From: Dehalococcoidales bacterium
GTDB lineage: Bacteria > Chloroflexota > Dehalococcoidia > Dehalococcoidales > Fen-1064
Reading direction: 5' to 3'
NCBI GenBank assembly: GCA_028713395.1
Contig: JAQTOJ010000056.1
Coordinates: 1 to 9,996, forward strand
DNA: 9,996 bases
Shown here piece by piece: positions 1-6,044 of this stretch (position 1 is the first letter of the stretch; each line of letters opens with the position of its first letter). Under the pieces are notes generated by a model. It worked only from the letters and a program-made list of their open reading frames with translations. It was not told the origin of the DNA and searched no databases. Position numbers and translations under genes: made by a program.

Positions 1-1
1 A

Positions 2-202
2 GAAAAACCACAGGAAGGCAAAGTCGTGGCGGTAGGCCCCGGCAGAATGACCGATGAGGGCAAACGCCTGCCGATGGATGTCGAGGTCGGAGACATCGTA
101 ATCTATGCCAAATATGGCGGCTCTGAGATCAAAGTCGAAGGCGAAGAGCTGATCATCATGCGCGAGAGCGATATTCTCGCTAAAAAATCTGTCAAGAAAT
201 AG
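2..202 (+). CDS. groES: Co-chaperonin GroES (Cpn10), 3' part
   Basis: Only the last 66 residues are in the window; the gene begins upstream of base 1. The frame reads EKPQEGKVVAVGPGR, then DVEVGDIVIYAKYGGSEI and EGEELIIMRESDIL, and ends in a lysine-rich tail before TAG. The VVAVGPGR strand, the GD.V.YAKYGG motif and the EL.I.RE.DIL C-terminus are the standard Cpn10 signatures. GroES is the heptameric lid that caps the GroEL ring and encloses substrate protein in the cytosol. groEL starts 25 bases downstream with its own Shine-Dalgarno, so the two form the usual groESL operon. Any heat-shock operator such as CIRCE would lie upstream and cannot be seen. The part that is present looks intact. 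Confidence 0.96.
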   Translation, partial: EKPQEGKVVAVGPGRMTDEGKRLPMDVEVGDIVIYAKYGGSEIKVEGEELIIMRESDILAKKSVKK

Positions 203-227
203 TTACAGGAATACAGGAGAAATTTAA

Positions 228-1865
228 ATGGCAAAACAAATCATTTTCGGTGAAGATGTACGACACGCCCTGAAAAAAGGCGTCGACACCCTGGCCAACG
301 CAGTCAAAGTGACCTTAGGTCCCAAAGGGCATTGTGTTGCCCTAGACAAGAAATGGGGCGCCCCCTCCGTCATCGATGACGGCGTGACCATCGCCAAAGA
401 TATCGACCTGCCCGACGCCTTTGAAAACATGGGCGCGCAGTTAGTCAAAGAAGCCGCCAGCAAAACCAACGACCAGTGCGGCGACGGCACCACTACCTCC
501 ACCGTTTTAGCCCACGCCATCATTACCCAGGGCTTCAAGAATATCGCCGCCGGCGCCGAATCCATGGCGCTGAAACGCGGCATCACCCTGGCTGTGGAAA
601 CCGTGATCGAAGAACTCAAACGCGCTTCCACCCAGGTCAAAGGACAGGAGCAGATCGCTCAGGTCGCCACCATTACCGCCAAAGACAAGAAGATCGGCGA
701 ACTGATTGCCGAAGTGATGGAAAAAGTCGGTAAAGACGGCGTTATCACCGTGGAAGAATCCAAAGGCATCACCTACGAAACCGAATTTGTCGAAGGTATG
801 CAGTTCGACCGCGGCTACGTTTCCGCTTACTTCGTGACCAACGCCGATAAGATGGAAACTGTCATCGAAGACCCCTACATCCTGATCACTGATAAGAAAA
901 TTTCCGCCGTGGCAGATATTCTGCCCGCGCTGGAGAAAATCCTTCAGGTTTCCAAGAACCTGCTGATCATTGCCGAAGATGTTGACGGTGAGGCTCTGGC
1001 CACACTGGTCGTCAACAAACTGCGCGGCACGATCAACGTCCTGGCCGTCAAAGCCCCCGGCTTCGGCGACAGACGCAAAGCCATGCTTGAAGATATCGCC
1101 ATCCTCACCGGCGGCCAGGTGATCTCCGAAGAAGTCGGCAGAAAACTGGATTCCGTGACCGTGGAAGATTTAGGCCGCGCCCGCCGCGTTTCCTCCGATA
1201 AAGACAACACCACATTGGTCGAAGGCAAAGGCTCCGAGTCCGATATCAAAGCCAGAATCAAGCAGATCAAAGCCCAGATCGAAGAAACCACTTCTGATTT
1301 CGATAAGGAAAAACTGCAGGAACGCATGGCCAAACTCTCCGGCGGCGTCGCCGTCATCAAAGTCGGCGCAGCCACTGAAGTTGAACTGAAAGAACGCAAG
1401 CACCGCGTGGAAGATGCCCTGTCCGCCACCAAAGCGGCCGTGGAAGAAGGCATCCTGCCCGGCGGCGGCGTCGGTTTACTGAACGCCCTGCCCGCGCTGG
1501 ACAAACTCAAGGTCACCGGTGACGAATTAACCGGTGTCGATATCATCCGCAAAGCGGTGGAAGAACCCATCCGTTGCATCGCCAACAATGCCGGTAAAGA
1601 TGGCTCCGTGATCGTCGATGCCGTCAAGAAAGCCAAGAAAGGCTTCGGCTACGACGCTGATAAGGACGAGTTCGGCAACATGATCGAGAAGGGTATCATC
1701 GACCCGACCAAGGTTGTACGCTCTGCCCTGCAGAACGCAGCCTCCATCGCCAGCATGGTGCTCATCACCGAATCCCTGGTTGCCGATATTCCTGAAAAGG
1801 AAAAAGCGGCTGCCCCGGGCGCCGGCGGTATGGGTGGCATGGGCGGCATGGAAGGCATGTACTAA
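228..1865 (+). CDS. groEL: Chaperonin GroEL (Cpn60/Hsp60)
   Basis: Complete 545-residue GroEL, the usual length. Fourteen copies form the ATP-driven double ring that refolds proteins with GroES in the cytosol. The ATG at 228 follows AGGAGA at 215-220. Visible features are the ATP-binding loop VTLGPKG (residues 28-34), the nucleotide-site motif GDGTTT with Asp86, the apical EGMQFDRGY motif, KAPGFGDRRKAML, and the hydrolytic Asp396 in RVEDAL (E. coli D398). The C-terminus ends in the Gly-Gly-Met repeat GGMGGMGGMEGMY, which lines the cavity. Cysteines at 36 and 84 replace residues that are usually not Cys; Cys84 sits two residues before Asp86. N-terminal residues match my recollection of Dehalococcoides-type GroEL, a weak taxonomic hint. 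It is cotranscribed with groES and followed by a terminator. Confidence 0.98.
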   Translation: MAKQIIFGEDVRHALKKGVDTLANAVKVTLGPKGHCVALDKKWGAPSVIDDGVTIAKDIDLPDAFENMGAQLVKEAASKTNDQCGDGTTTSTVLAHAIITQGFKNIAAGAESMALKRGITLAVETVIEELKRASTQVKGQEQIAQVATITAKDKKIGELIAEVMEKVGKDGVITVEESKGITYETEFVEGMQFDRGYVSAYFVTNADKMETVIEDPYILITDKKISAVADILPALEKILQVSKNLLIIAEDVDGEALATLVVNKLRGTINVLAVKAPGFGDRRKAMLEDIAILTGGQVISEEVGRKLDSVTVEDLGRARRVSSDKDNTTLVEGKGSESDIKARIKQIKAQIEETTSDFDKEKLQERMAKLSGGVAVIKVGAATEVELKERKHRVEDALSATKAAVEEGILPGGGVGLLNALPALDKLKVTGDELTGVDIIRKAVEEPIRCIANNAGKDGSVIVDAVKKAKKGFGYDADKDEFGNMIEKGIIDPTKVVRSALQNAASIASMVLITESLVADIPEKEKAAAPGAGGMGGMGGMEGMY

Positions 1866-1873
1866 ACGAGCTT

Positions 1874-1894
1874 TCAGCAATCAGCTGTCAGCTT
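1874..1894. repeat. Three tandem heptamers, TCAGCNN
   Basis: Directly after the groEL stop, TCAGCAA, TCAGCTG and TCAGCTT follow each other without gaps. The pattern resembles the short heptameric tandem repeats (STRR-like) seen between genes in some bacteria. It is short enough to be chance; a genome-wide count would decide. Confidence 0.45.
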
Positions 1895-1902
1895 ACCAGT
1901 AG

Positions 1903-1919
1903 GGTGGGTGAAACCCACC
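1903..1919. repeat. Small perfect hairpin GGTGGGT-GAA-ACCCACC
   Basis: A 7-bp perfect inverted repeat with a GAA loop lies between groEL and its terminator. There is no T-run after it, so it is not itself a terminator. It may stabilise the groESL mRNA 3' end or be a dispersed repeat. Confidence 0.5.
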
Positions 1920-1938
1920 GGAATACAATATATAAAGA

Positions 1939-1974
1939 AAGCCCCGAGTCGCAAGACGAGGGGCTTCTTTTTTT
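1939..1974 (+). terminator. Intrinsic terminator of groESL
   Basis: AAGCCCC (1939-1945) pairs with GGGGCTT (1960-1966). Inside it, GTC/GAC closes a GCAA tetraloop of GNRA type, separated from the outer stem by a 2x2 GA/GA internal loop. The stem is followed by C and seven Ts (1968-1974). Stem plus T-run is a textbook rho-independent terminator. Confidence 0.9.
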
Positions 1975-2125
1975 GCCGAATAATCAAGCGACAATAGACA
2001 AGAAACAATAATCAAACAAACACCAAATACTGAATTCCTGATACTACACCACGTCATTCCAGTAAAATATAACCGCTGGATCACAAACCCACAGCACGGA
2101 ATAGGAAAAACACGTCTACTAGTAT
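1975..2125. other. AT-rich gene-free spacer
   Basis: This stretch between the groESL terminator and the palindromic element at 2126 is A-rich. I found no plausible reading frame with a ribosome binding site and no convincing structure or regulatory site in it. Confidence 0.5.
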
Positions 2126-2198
2126 TGTCATTTTCTGAGCGTAGCAAAGAATCTCTTACGCCTAAGCAAGAAACCCTTCGCTAACGCTCAGTATGACA
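2126..2198. repeat. Imperfect palindromic intergenic element
   Basis: The outer arms TGTCAT (2126-2131) and ATGACA (2193-2198) are complementary. Inside them CTGAGCGTAGC (2135-2145) pairs with GCTAACGCTCAG (2180-2191) with one bulged base. The arms flank a central segment that includes a 23-base stretch (2147-2169) found again at 4124-4146. From memory, sequences of the form TCATTCTGAGCG.AGCGAAGAATCT recur between genes in many environmental bacterial genomes, so this looks like a dispersed REP/MITE-like element. It encodes nothing and has no transposase nearby. Confidence 0.6.
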
Positions 2199-2208
2199 AA
2201 GATGCCCA

Positions 2209-2238
2209 TTGCCAATAACCCCTCCGGTATGAAATAAT
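2209..2238 (+). promoter_or_regulatory. Candidate sigma-70-type promoter, cassette 1
   Basis: TTGCCA (2209-2214) and AATAAT (2233-2238) are separated by 18 bases; each matches the housekeeping consensus at five of six positions. The same two hexamers with a 17-base spacer precede the second sigma gene (4196-4224). That conservation in otherwise drifted DNA is the main argument. It would give a leader of roughly 80 bases. Confidence 0.55.
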
Positions 2239-2251
2239 TCCAGATAAATTA

Positions 2252-2287
2252 TTTTCACCCGTGTCCGGTTTTAGCCTTCCTACGCAT
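2252..2287 (+). promoter_or_regulatory. Conserved leader block, possible ECF autoregulatory promoter, copy 1
   Basis: TTTTCACCC (2252-2260), TGTCCGGT (2262-2269) and CGCAT (2283-2287) are matched in cassette 2 by TTTTCAACCC, TGTCCGGT and CGCAT. The distance from GTCCGG to CGCAT is 14 bases in both copies. ECF sigma factors often activate their own genes from a promoter with an unusual -35 and a CG-containing -10, so this is the natural candidate. The exact boundaries of the elements are inference. Confidence 0.35.
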
Positions 2288-2326
2288 TATAGCTATTAGG
2301 GAGCGCTAAATAAGGAGGTAAGTTTT

Positions 2327-2863
2327 TTGGAAGAAGCATCTGTCATTACCCTGATGCGCACGGGGCGCGCCGATGCTTTCTCGGAAATCGTCGCACACTA
2401 CCAGACACCGATCCTCCGCTATCTCTACCGCCTGACCGGTGACTACGATTTAGCCCAGGACCTGGCGCAGGATACCTTCGTCCAGGCTTACAAATCCATT
2501 CTGAAAACCGATTCCGAACTGCAGCTCAAGGCCTGGCTTTATAAGATCGCCACCAACAACGCCTGGCAGCAAACCCGCCGTCGTAAAATTATCGCCTTCA
2601 TCCCCTTTACTGGGCGGCACGAAAACACGCTGAAGACGGCAGAGAATCAGGCGGAAATTCTGGGTGAAAAGATGGAAATCCGGCAAGCCTTGAGCAAAGT
2701 ACCCGCCGAGCAGCGCGCCTGCATCGTGCTCCATTTTGTGGAGGGTTTCAAATACCGGGAGATCGCGGCAACACTCGGTATCACGGAAGAAGCCGTACGC
2801 AAGCGGGTAGCCAGGGGCAAAGAAATTTTCCGCGCAAATTATACGGGAGGTAAAAACAAATGA
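2327..2863 (+). CDS. ECF-family RNA polymerase sigma factor, copy 1
   Basis: A 178-residue sigma factor of the extracytoplasmic-function (sigma-70 group 4) type, with only regions 2 and 4. Region 2 spans about residues 16-85, with RYLYRLTGDYDLAQDLAQDTF as its core-binding and -10 recognition helices. Region 4 spans about 118-168, with the helix-turn-helix YREIAATLGITEEAVRKRVARG that reads the -35. The start is TTG at 2327, set by a perfect AAGGAGGT (2312-2319) seven bases upstream; no in-frame ATG has a comparable site. The stop overlaps the start of the anti-sigma gene as ATGA, so the two are translationally coupled. Its product should be held inactive by that partner. A close paralogue lies at 4303-4827: 32 of 50 residues are identical over residues 11-60 by hand alignment. 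The regulon is unknown. Confidence 0.93.
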   Translation: MEEASVITLMRTGRADAFSEIVAHYQTPILRYLYRLTGDYDLAQDLAQDTFVQAYKSILKTDSELQLKAWLYKIATNNAWQQTRRRKIIAFIPFTGRHENTLKTAENQAEILGEKMEIRQALSKVPAEQRACIVLHFVEGFKYREIAATLGITEEAVRKRVARGKEIFRANYTGGKNK

Positions 2864-4005
2864 ATTGCAACGAATTAAAAGAATATATCTCAGCCTACGT
2901 TGACGACGAACTGACCCAGACGCAGCGGGACTTTGTGGAAGCCCACACGGCGAACTGCGCCGATTGCCGGGCGTTACTGGCGGAATACCAGGCCGCCCGG
3001 GAGACATTGACTTCATTGCGCGCCACACCCGCGCTACCTGACATTCAAGAAGCGACCATGGCTAAGATAAACACCGGCAAGCTGCTGGAAAAGCCGCGCC
3101 GCTGGCTTAAACCGGCCTTGGTGGCGGTGCCGGTATTGGCGGCGGTAGTAATTGCTCTATCATTAGTGTTCTCCGGAAGCCCGCTGTCTCCTGAGGAAGT
3201 TTTGGCAAAAGCCTCGGCGGCGCAACAGATAAAACCGGCATCGTTCGGGGTCACTATTGACAGCGACCGCTACAATCAACAAACGGGTGAATGGGAACCG
3301 GAACTATTGTATGAAGAAAAAATATCGCCCGGAAAGTACTATCACAAAACTACTTTTGTATCACTTCCTTCTCAGGAAGGCTTTGAAATTATTTATGCCG
3401 GTGATACAGCTTACTATCATTCCTTCCCCTGGGGTGTGACCTCCAGTTTACAGTTGTCCACGATCGCAAGTATGATTCAACAAGGGAAAGAAAGAATAAA
3501 TTACCAGGATAGCTCCGCTTCAGAATCCTCTTATGTTGATAGTCTTCTTGCCGGTAACCTTAATGGGAATACCCAAATCACCCAACTGCCGGATGAAACT
3601 ATAGATGGCGTTCTTTGTTACCATTTTCATGTTGTGGATAACGGACTAAAGACAACGCTAAGCACCGAAACAATTAAAAATTCCCCCGGTTGGAATAAAC
3701 TTAGCGCCGAAGAACAAGAAATGCTTCTCAAGGCAACCGAACGAATGAACGAGCAAAGACAAAGCCCGAATTATAAAACTCAAACCGATATGGATATCTG
3801 GATCGGAAAAAGTGATTACCTGGTGTACAAAACATTGCAACTAGGCAGAATTGAGTCACCGAATCCATTAACCGGTGAAATAACAACAACCAATTGGAGA
3901 GGTAACATAATTTACACTTATCCGGTAGAACCCTTCTCGATCAACCCCCCGCTGGACGCTGAAGGCAAACTGCTACCGGATTGGTACATATATTCAGATT
4001 CATAA
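2860..4005 (+). CDS. Membrane-anchored zinc-finger anti-sigma factor, copy 1
   Basis: A 381-residue protein with a ZAS/zf-HC2 anti-sigma domain (residues 1 to about 45). Its zinc ligands are Cys3, His29, Cys33 and Cys36, in Cx25Hx3Cx2C spacing as in RsrA-type anti-sigmas. One transmembrane helix at about 83-105 (WLKPALVAVPVLAAVVIALSLVF) follows basic residues, so the zinc domain is cytoplasmic and about 275 residues lie outside. The outer part starts with SPLSPEEVLAKA and is probably a LolA/RseB-like lipid- or peptide-sensing fold. It carries the motif DGVLCYHFH (Cys253, His255, His257), conserved in the paralogue. The ATG overlaps the sigma stop and GGGAGGT lies at 2845-2851. Tandem TAA TAG stops end it. 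It should sequester the sigma factor encoded just upstream. The sensed signal is not deducible; the fold of the outer domain is inference. Confidence 0.87.
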   Translation: MNCNELKEYISAYVDDELTQTQRDFVEAHTANCADCRALLAEYQAARETLTSLRATPALPDIQEATMAKINTGKLLEKPRRWLKPALVAVPVLAAVVIALSLVFSGSPLSPEEVLAKASAAQQIKPASFGVTIDSDRYNQQTGEWEPELLYEEKISPGKYYHKTTFVSLPSQEGFEIIYAGDTAYYHSFPWGVTSSLQLSTIASMIQQGKERINYQDSSASESSYVDSLLAGNLNGNTQITQLPDETIDGVLCYHFHVVDNGLKTTLSTETIKNSPGWNKLSAEEQEMLLKATERMNEQRQSPNYKTQTDMDIWIGKSDYLVYKTLQLGRIESPNPLTGEITTTNWRGNIIYTYPVEPFSINPPLDAEGKLLPDWYIYSDS

Positions 4006-4013
4006 TAGTCTTT

Positions 4014-4035
4014 CCAGCCCTCTCTCCCTCAAGAA
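4014..4035. repeat. 22-base direct repeat in the 3' flank, copy 1
   Basis: These 22 bases, starting CCAGCCCTCTCTCCC, are identical to 5989-6010 and run into the terminator in both cassettes. Identity in non-coding DNA next to diverged genes marks the right edge of the duplicated unit. Confidence 0.8.
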
Positions 4036-4069
4036 AGCCCTTCATCTTAAGATGAAGGGCTTTCTTTTT
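4032..4069 (+). terminator. Intrinsic terminator of sigma/anti-sigma cassette 1
   Basis: Bases 4032-4065 form a perfect 34-base palindrome (arms 4032-4048 and 4049-4065, effectively a TTAA loop), followed by T-rich TTTT to 4069. The GAAGGGCTT core is shared with the terminator of cassette 2. Confidence 0.92.
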
Positions 4070-4123
4070 ATGTCATCCCCAACCGCCTTTGTGTAGACTT
4101 TCTGATCCCGATTTTATCGGGAG

Positions 4124-4146
4124 AAGAATCTCTTACGCCTAAGCAA
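4124..4146. repeat. Second copy of the 23-base intergenic repeat
   Basis: Identical to 2147-2169. Similarity to the first copy resumes downstream (CTCAGTATG.CA and CATTGCCAA), although the stretch between has diverged. The left arm of the palindromic element is not preserved here; a small CCCGA...TCGGG hairpin sits in its place. Confidence 0.8.
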
Positions 4147-4195
4147 TCAAACCCATTCATCCACCTATGGCAGACTCAGTATGCCAAGAACGTCA

Positions 4196-4224
4196 TTGCC
4201 AAATCTGCTCCGCTGTGAAATAAT
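4196..4224 (+). promoter_or_regulatory. Candidate sigma-70-type promoter, cassette 2
   Basis: TTGCCA (4196-4201) and AATAAT (4219-4224) with a 17-base spacer; each hexamer matches consensus at five of six positions. It corresponds to the element at 2209-2238 in cassette 1. Confidence 0.55.
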
Positions 4225-4226
4225 GC

Positions 4227-4265
4227 TTTTCAACCCTTTTGTCCGGTATTCGTACTTTGACGCAT
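4227..4265 (+). promoter_or_regulatory. Conserved leader block, possible ECF autoregulatory promoter, copy 2
   Basis: TTTTCAACCC (4227-4236), TGTCCGGT (4240-4247) and CGCAT (4261-4265) match the block at 2252-2287, with the same 14-base distance from GTCCGG to CGCAT. It lies about 40 bases upstream of the TTG start, as in copy 1. Function is inferred from conservation only. Confidence 0.35.
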
Positions 4266-4302
4266 CCTTATTATTATGAGCGGTACGAAGGAGACAACGG
4301 TT

Positions 4303-4827
4303 TTGGAAGAGAAAGACATACTGGAAATGGTGCTGGCCGGCCACCCCGATGCTTTTTCAGAGATCGTCCAGACATATCACCCCCCCATTTTACGGTACCT
4401 ATATCGCTACACCTTTGATTACGAAACAGCGCGTGATTTATCCCAGGATACGTTCCTGCAGGCGTACCGGGAAATACCTAAATTAAAATCATTGCCATCT
4501 TTCAAGCCGTGGCTTTACCGCATCGCTACCAACAATGCCCTGCAATTCTGCCGCCGTAAAAAAATCCTCTCATTCGTCTCACTCAAAGACGAAATCCAGA
4601 TAGAGAGCCCGAGCACTCAACCCGCCGAACTCGATGAGACTATCTCCGTGAAAACGGCGTTAAGCCAAGTTCCCGGGAAACTGCGGATATGTTTGATTCT
4701 TCATTTCATGGAAGGCTTCAAATACAAAGAGATCGCAGAGACACTGCACATCTCGGAGGAAGCGGTGCGGAAAAGAGTGGCGCGGGGCAGCCTGGAATTC
4801 AAGAAACACTATACCAAAGGAGGTTAA
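4303..4827 (+). CDS. ECF-family RNA polymerase sigma factor, copy 2
   Basis: A 174-residue paralogue of the sigma factor at 2327. Region 2 covers about residues 16-85 (RYLYRYTFDYETARDLSQDTF) and region 4 about 116-166, with the helix-turn-helix YKEIAETLHISEEAVRKRVARG. An in-frame ATG at 4276 would add nine residues, but it has no ribosome binding site and lies almost on the predicted transcription start of the conserved leader block. TTG at 4303 sits nine bases after AAGGAG (4288-4293), starts the protein at the same aligned residue as copy 1, and is preferred. The 3' end of the gene holds the AAAGGAGGT (4816-4824) that serves the anti-sigma gene six bases downstream. The linker between regions 2 and 4 is the most diverged part, while the recognition helix EEAVRKRVARG is identical, so the two may share promoters. 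Confidence 0.92.
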   Translation: MEEKDILEMVLAGHPDAFSEIVQTYHPPILRYLYRYTFDYETARDLSQDTFLQAYREIPKLKSLPSFKPWLYRIATNNALQFCRRKKILSFVSLKDEIQIESPSTQPAELDETISVKTALSQVPGKLRICLILHFMEGFKYKEIAETLHISEEAVRKRVARGSLEFKKHYTKGG

Positions 4828-4833
4828 ATTACC

Positions 4834-5976
4834 ATGAAACACATTAAAAATGAAATACTCTCAGCCTACGCCAACAAAGAAATTACCGATAGCGAAAAAC
4901 AAAATATTGCAACGCACCTGGCGGCTTGCGCCCGCTGCCGGAAAATGCTGGATGTTTACCTGGGTGTCAGGCAGCAGTTAACCGCTGAGGCCGCAGTTAG
5001 CGCCGGAGCGGAAATCAAAGAAACGGCAGTGGCAGGAATGCGTGAACCCGTGGTCATCAGGAATAACCCGCGTCGCTGGTTGAAACCGGCATTGGTGGCG
5101 GTGCCGGTTTTAGCGGCGGCGGTCATTGTGCTCTCACTCATATTAACAGGTAGTCCGCTGACGCCGGAACAAGTGTTGGCGAAAGCCGCTTCGGTACAAC
5201 AGGAGATGCACCTTTTTAACGATTTTAGCTCGACTACCGATTTCTATGATCCGCAAACCAACAAGTGGAAATCAGATATATTATGGGAAGCCAAATTCGC
5301 TCCCGGGACTTGCTATCAAAAATTTACGTTATTGCAGTATCCCGATCAGGAAGGCTATGAAATGATTAGCATGGAAGACACATCTTACTACCGAGCTTTC
5401 CCCCGAGGCATCATTACCGGCCTCCAATTGGCGGCGATTGGGAACCATATAACACACGGCAGAGAAATGGTTTCTTACAACGACAACCAAACACCCCGTA
5501 CCAGTTCATCACTAAGCGAAGTCCTTGCCGCAAAATTGGGGGGCTACACTGAAGTGGTGAAAATGCCTGATGAACGTATTGATGGTGTTGTGTGTTACCA
5601 CTATCACGCCACAGCTTCCAGACCAAAACAAATCCTGAGCATAGATACGATAAAAAACTCCCCCAGCTGGAATAAACTCAGCCCGGCCGAACAGGATGCC
5701 CTTATCGGGGCGGCAAAAATCGTGATTGAACAACAGCAAAAAGCCCCCGGTACAAACCTGATTGATACGGAGTGGTGGATTGCCAAAGACAATTTTCAAG
5801 TACTCCAAAAATTTTCGCTCAGTAATAAGGTTACCCAGGATCCGTTAACCGGTGAAACCATTAAAGAAATGCAGTGGCGTAGTACTACAACATACACCTA
5901 CCCTGATAACCCGGTCATAAAAGCTCCGCTGGATGAGACCGGGAACCTGCTGCCGGAATGGCATCTGTTTAAATAG
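4834..5976 (+). CDS. Membrane-anchored zinc-finger anti-sigma factor, copy 2
   Basis: A 380-residue paralogue of the protein at 2860. The N-terminal zf-HC2 domain keeps His28, Cys32 and Cys35, but the first ligand position holds His3 (MKH) where copy 1 has Cys3. Zinc binding is still possible, with different redox behaviour. The transmembrane helix spans about 83-105 and its flanking RRWLKPALVAVPVLAA is identical to copy 1. The outer domain begins SPLTPEQVLAKA and conserves DGVVCYHYH (Cys254, His256, His258), the TIKNSP.WNKLS..EQ segment and a PLTGE...YTYP...PLD segment near the C-terminus; Cys160 is unique to this copy. The ATG follows AAAGGAGGT by nine bases. It is expected to sequester the upstream sigma factor at the membrane. 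The sensed signal is unknown, and the LolA/RseB-like fold is inference. Confidence 0.86.
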   Translation: MKHIKNEILSAYANKEITDSEKQNIATHLAACARCRKMLDVYLGVRQQLTAEAAVSAGAEIKETAVAGMREPVVIRNNPRRWLKPALVAVPVLAAAVIVLSLILTGSPLTPEQVLAKAASVQQEMHLFNDFSSTTDFYDPQTNKWKSDILWEAKFAPGTCYQKFTLLQYPDQEGYEMISMEDTSYYRAFPRGIITGLQLAAIGNHITHGREMVSYNDNQTPRTSSSLSEVLAAKLGGYTEVVKMPDERIDGVVCYHYHATASRPKQILSIDTIKNSPSWNKLSPAEQDALIGAAKIVIEQQQKAPGTNLIDTEWWIAKDNFQVLQKFSLSNKVTQDPLTGETIKEMQWRSTTTYTYPDNPVIKAPLDETGNLLPEWHLFK

Positions 5977-5988
5977 ACCACCCTTCCC

Positions 5989-6010
5989 CCAGCCCTCTCT
6001 CCCTCAAGAA
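5989..6010. repeat. 22-base direct repeat in the 3' flank, copy 2
   Basis: Identical to 4014-4035, and runs directly into the terminator of cassette 2. Together the two copies delimit the 3' side of the duplicated sigma/anti-sigma units. Confidence 0.8.
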
Positions 6011-6043
6011 GCCCTTCGTCTTGCGACGAAGGGCTTCTTTTTT
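6006..6043 (+). terminator. Intrinsic terminator of sigma/anti-sigma cassette 2
   Basis: AAGAAGCCCTTCGTC (6006-6020) pairs perfectly with GACGAAGGGCTTCTT (6025-6039) across a TTGC loop, followed by Ts to 6043. The promoter of the next operon begins two bases after the T-run. Confidence 0.93.
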
Positions 6044-6044
6044 G

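Noticed and set aside
224..640. Long open frames antisense to and in other frames of groEL (also 476-733, 944-1636, 1527-1880)
   Set aside because: They lie inside an unambiguous GroEL gene, have no ribosome binding sites and encode compositionally odd proteins; they come from the high GC and biased codon use of groEL.
4276..4302. ATG start for the second sigma factor, giving nine extra residues
   Set aside because: There is no Shine-Dalgarno before it, it nearly coincides with the predicted transcription start, and the TTG at 4303 has AAGGAG and aligns with the start of the paralogue.
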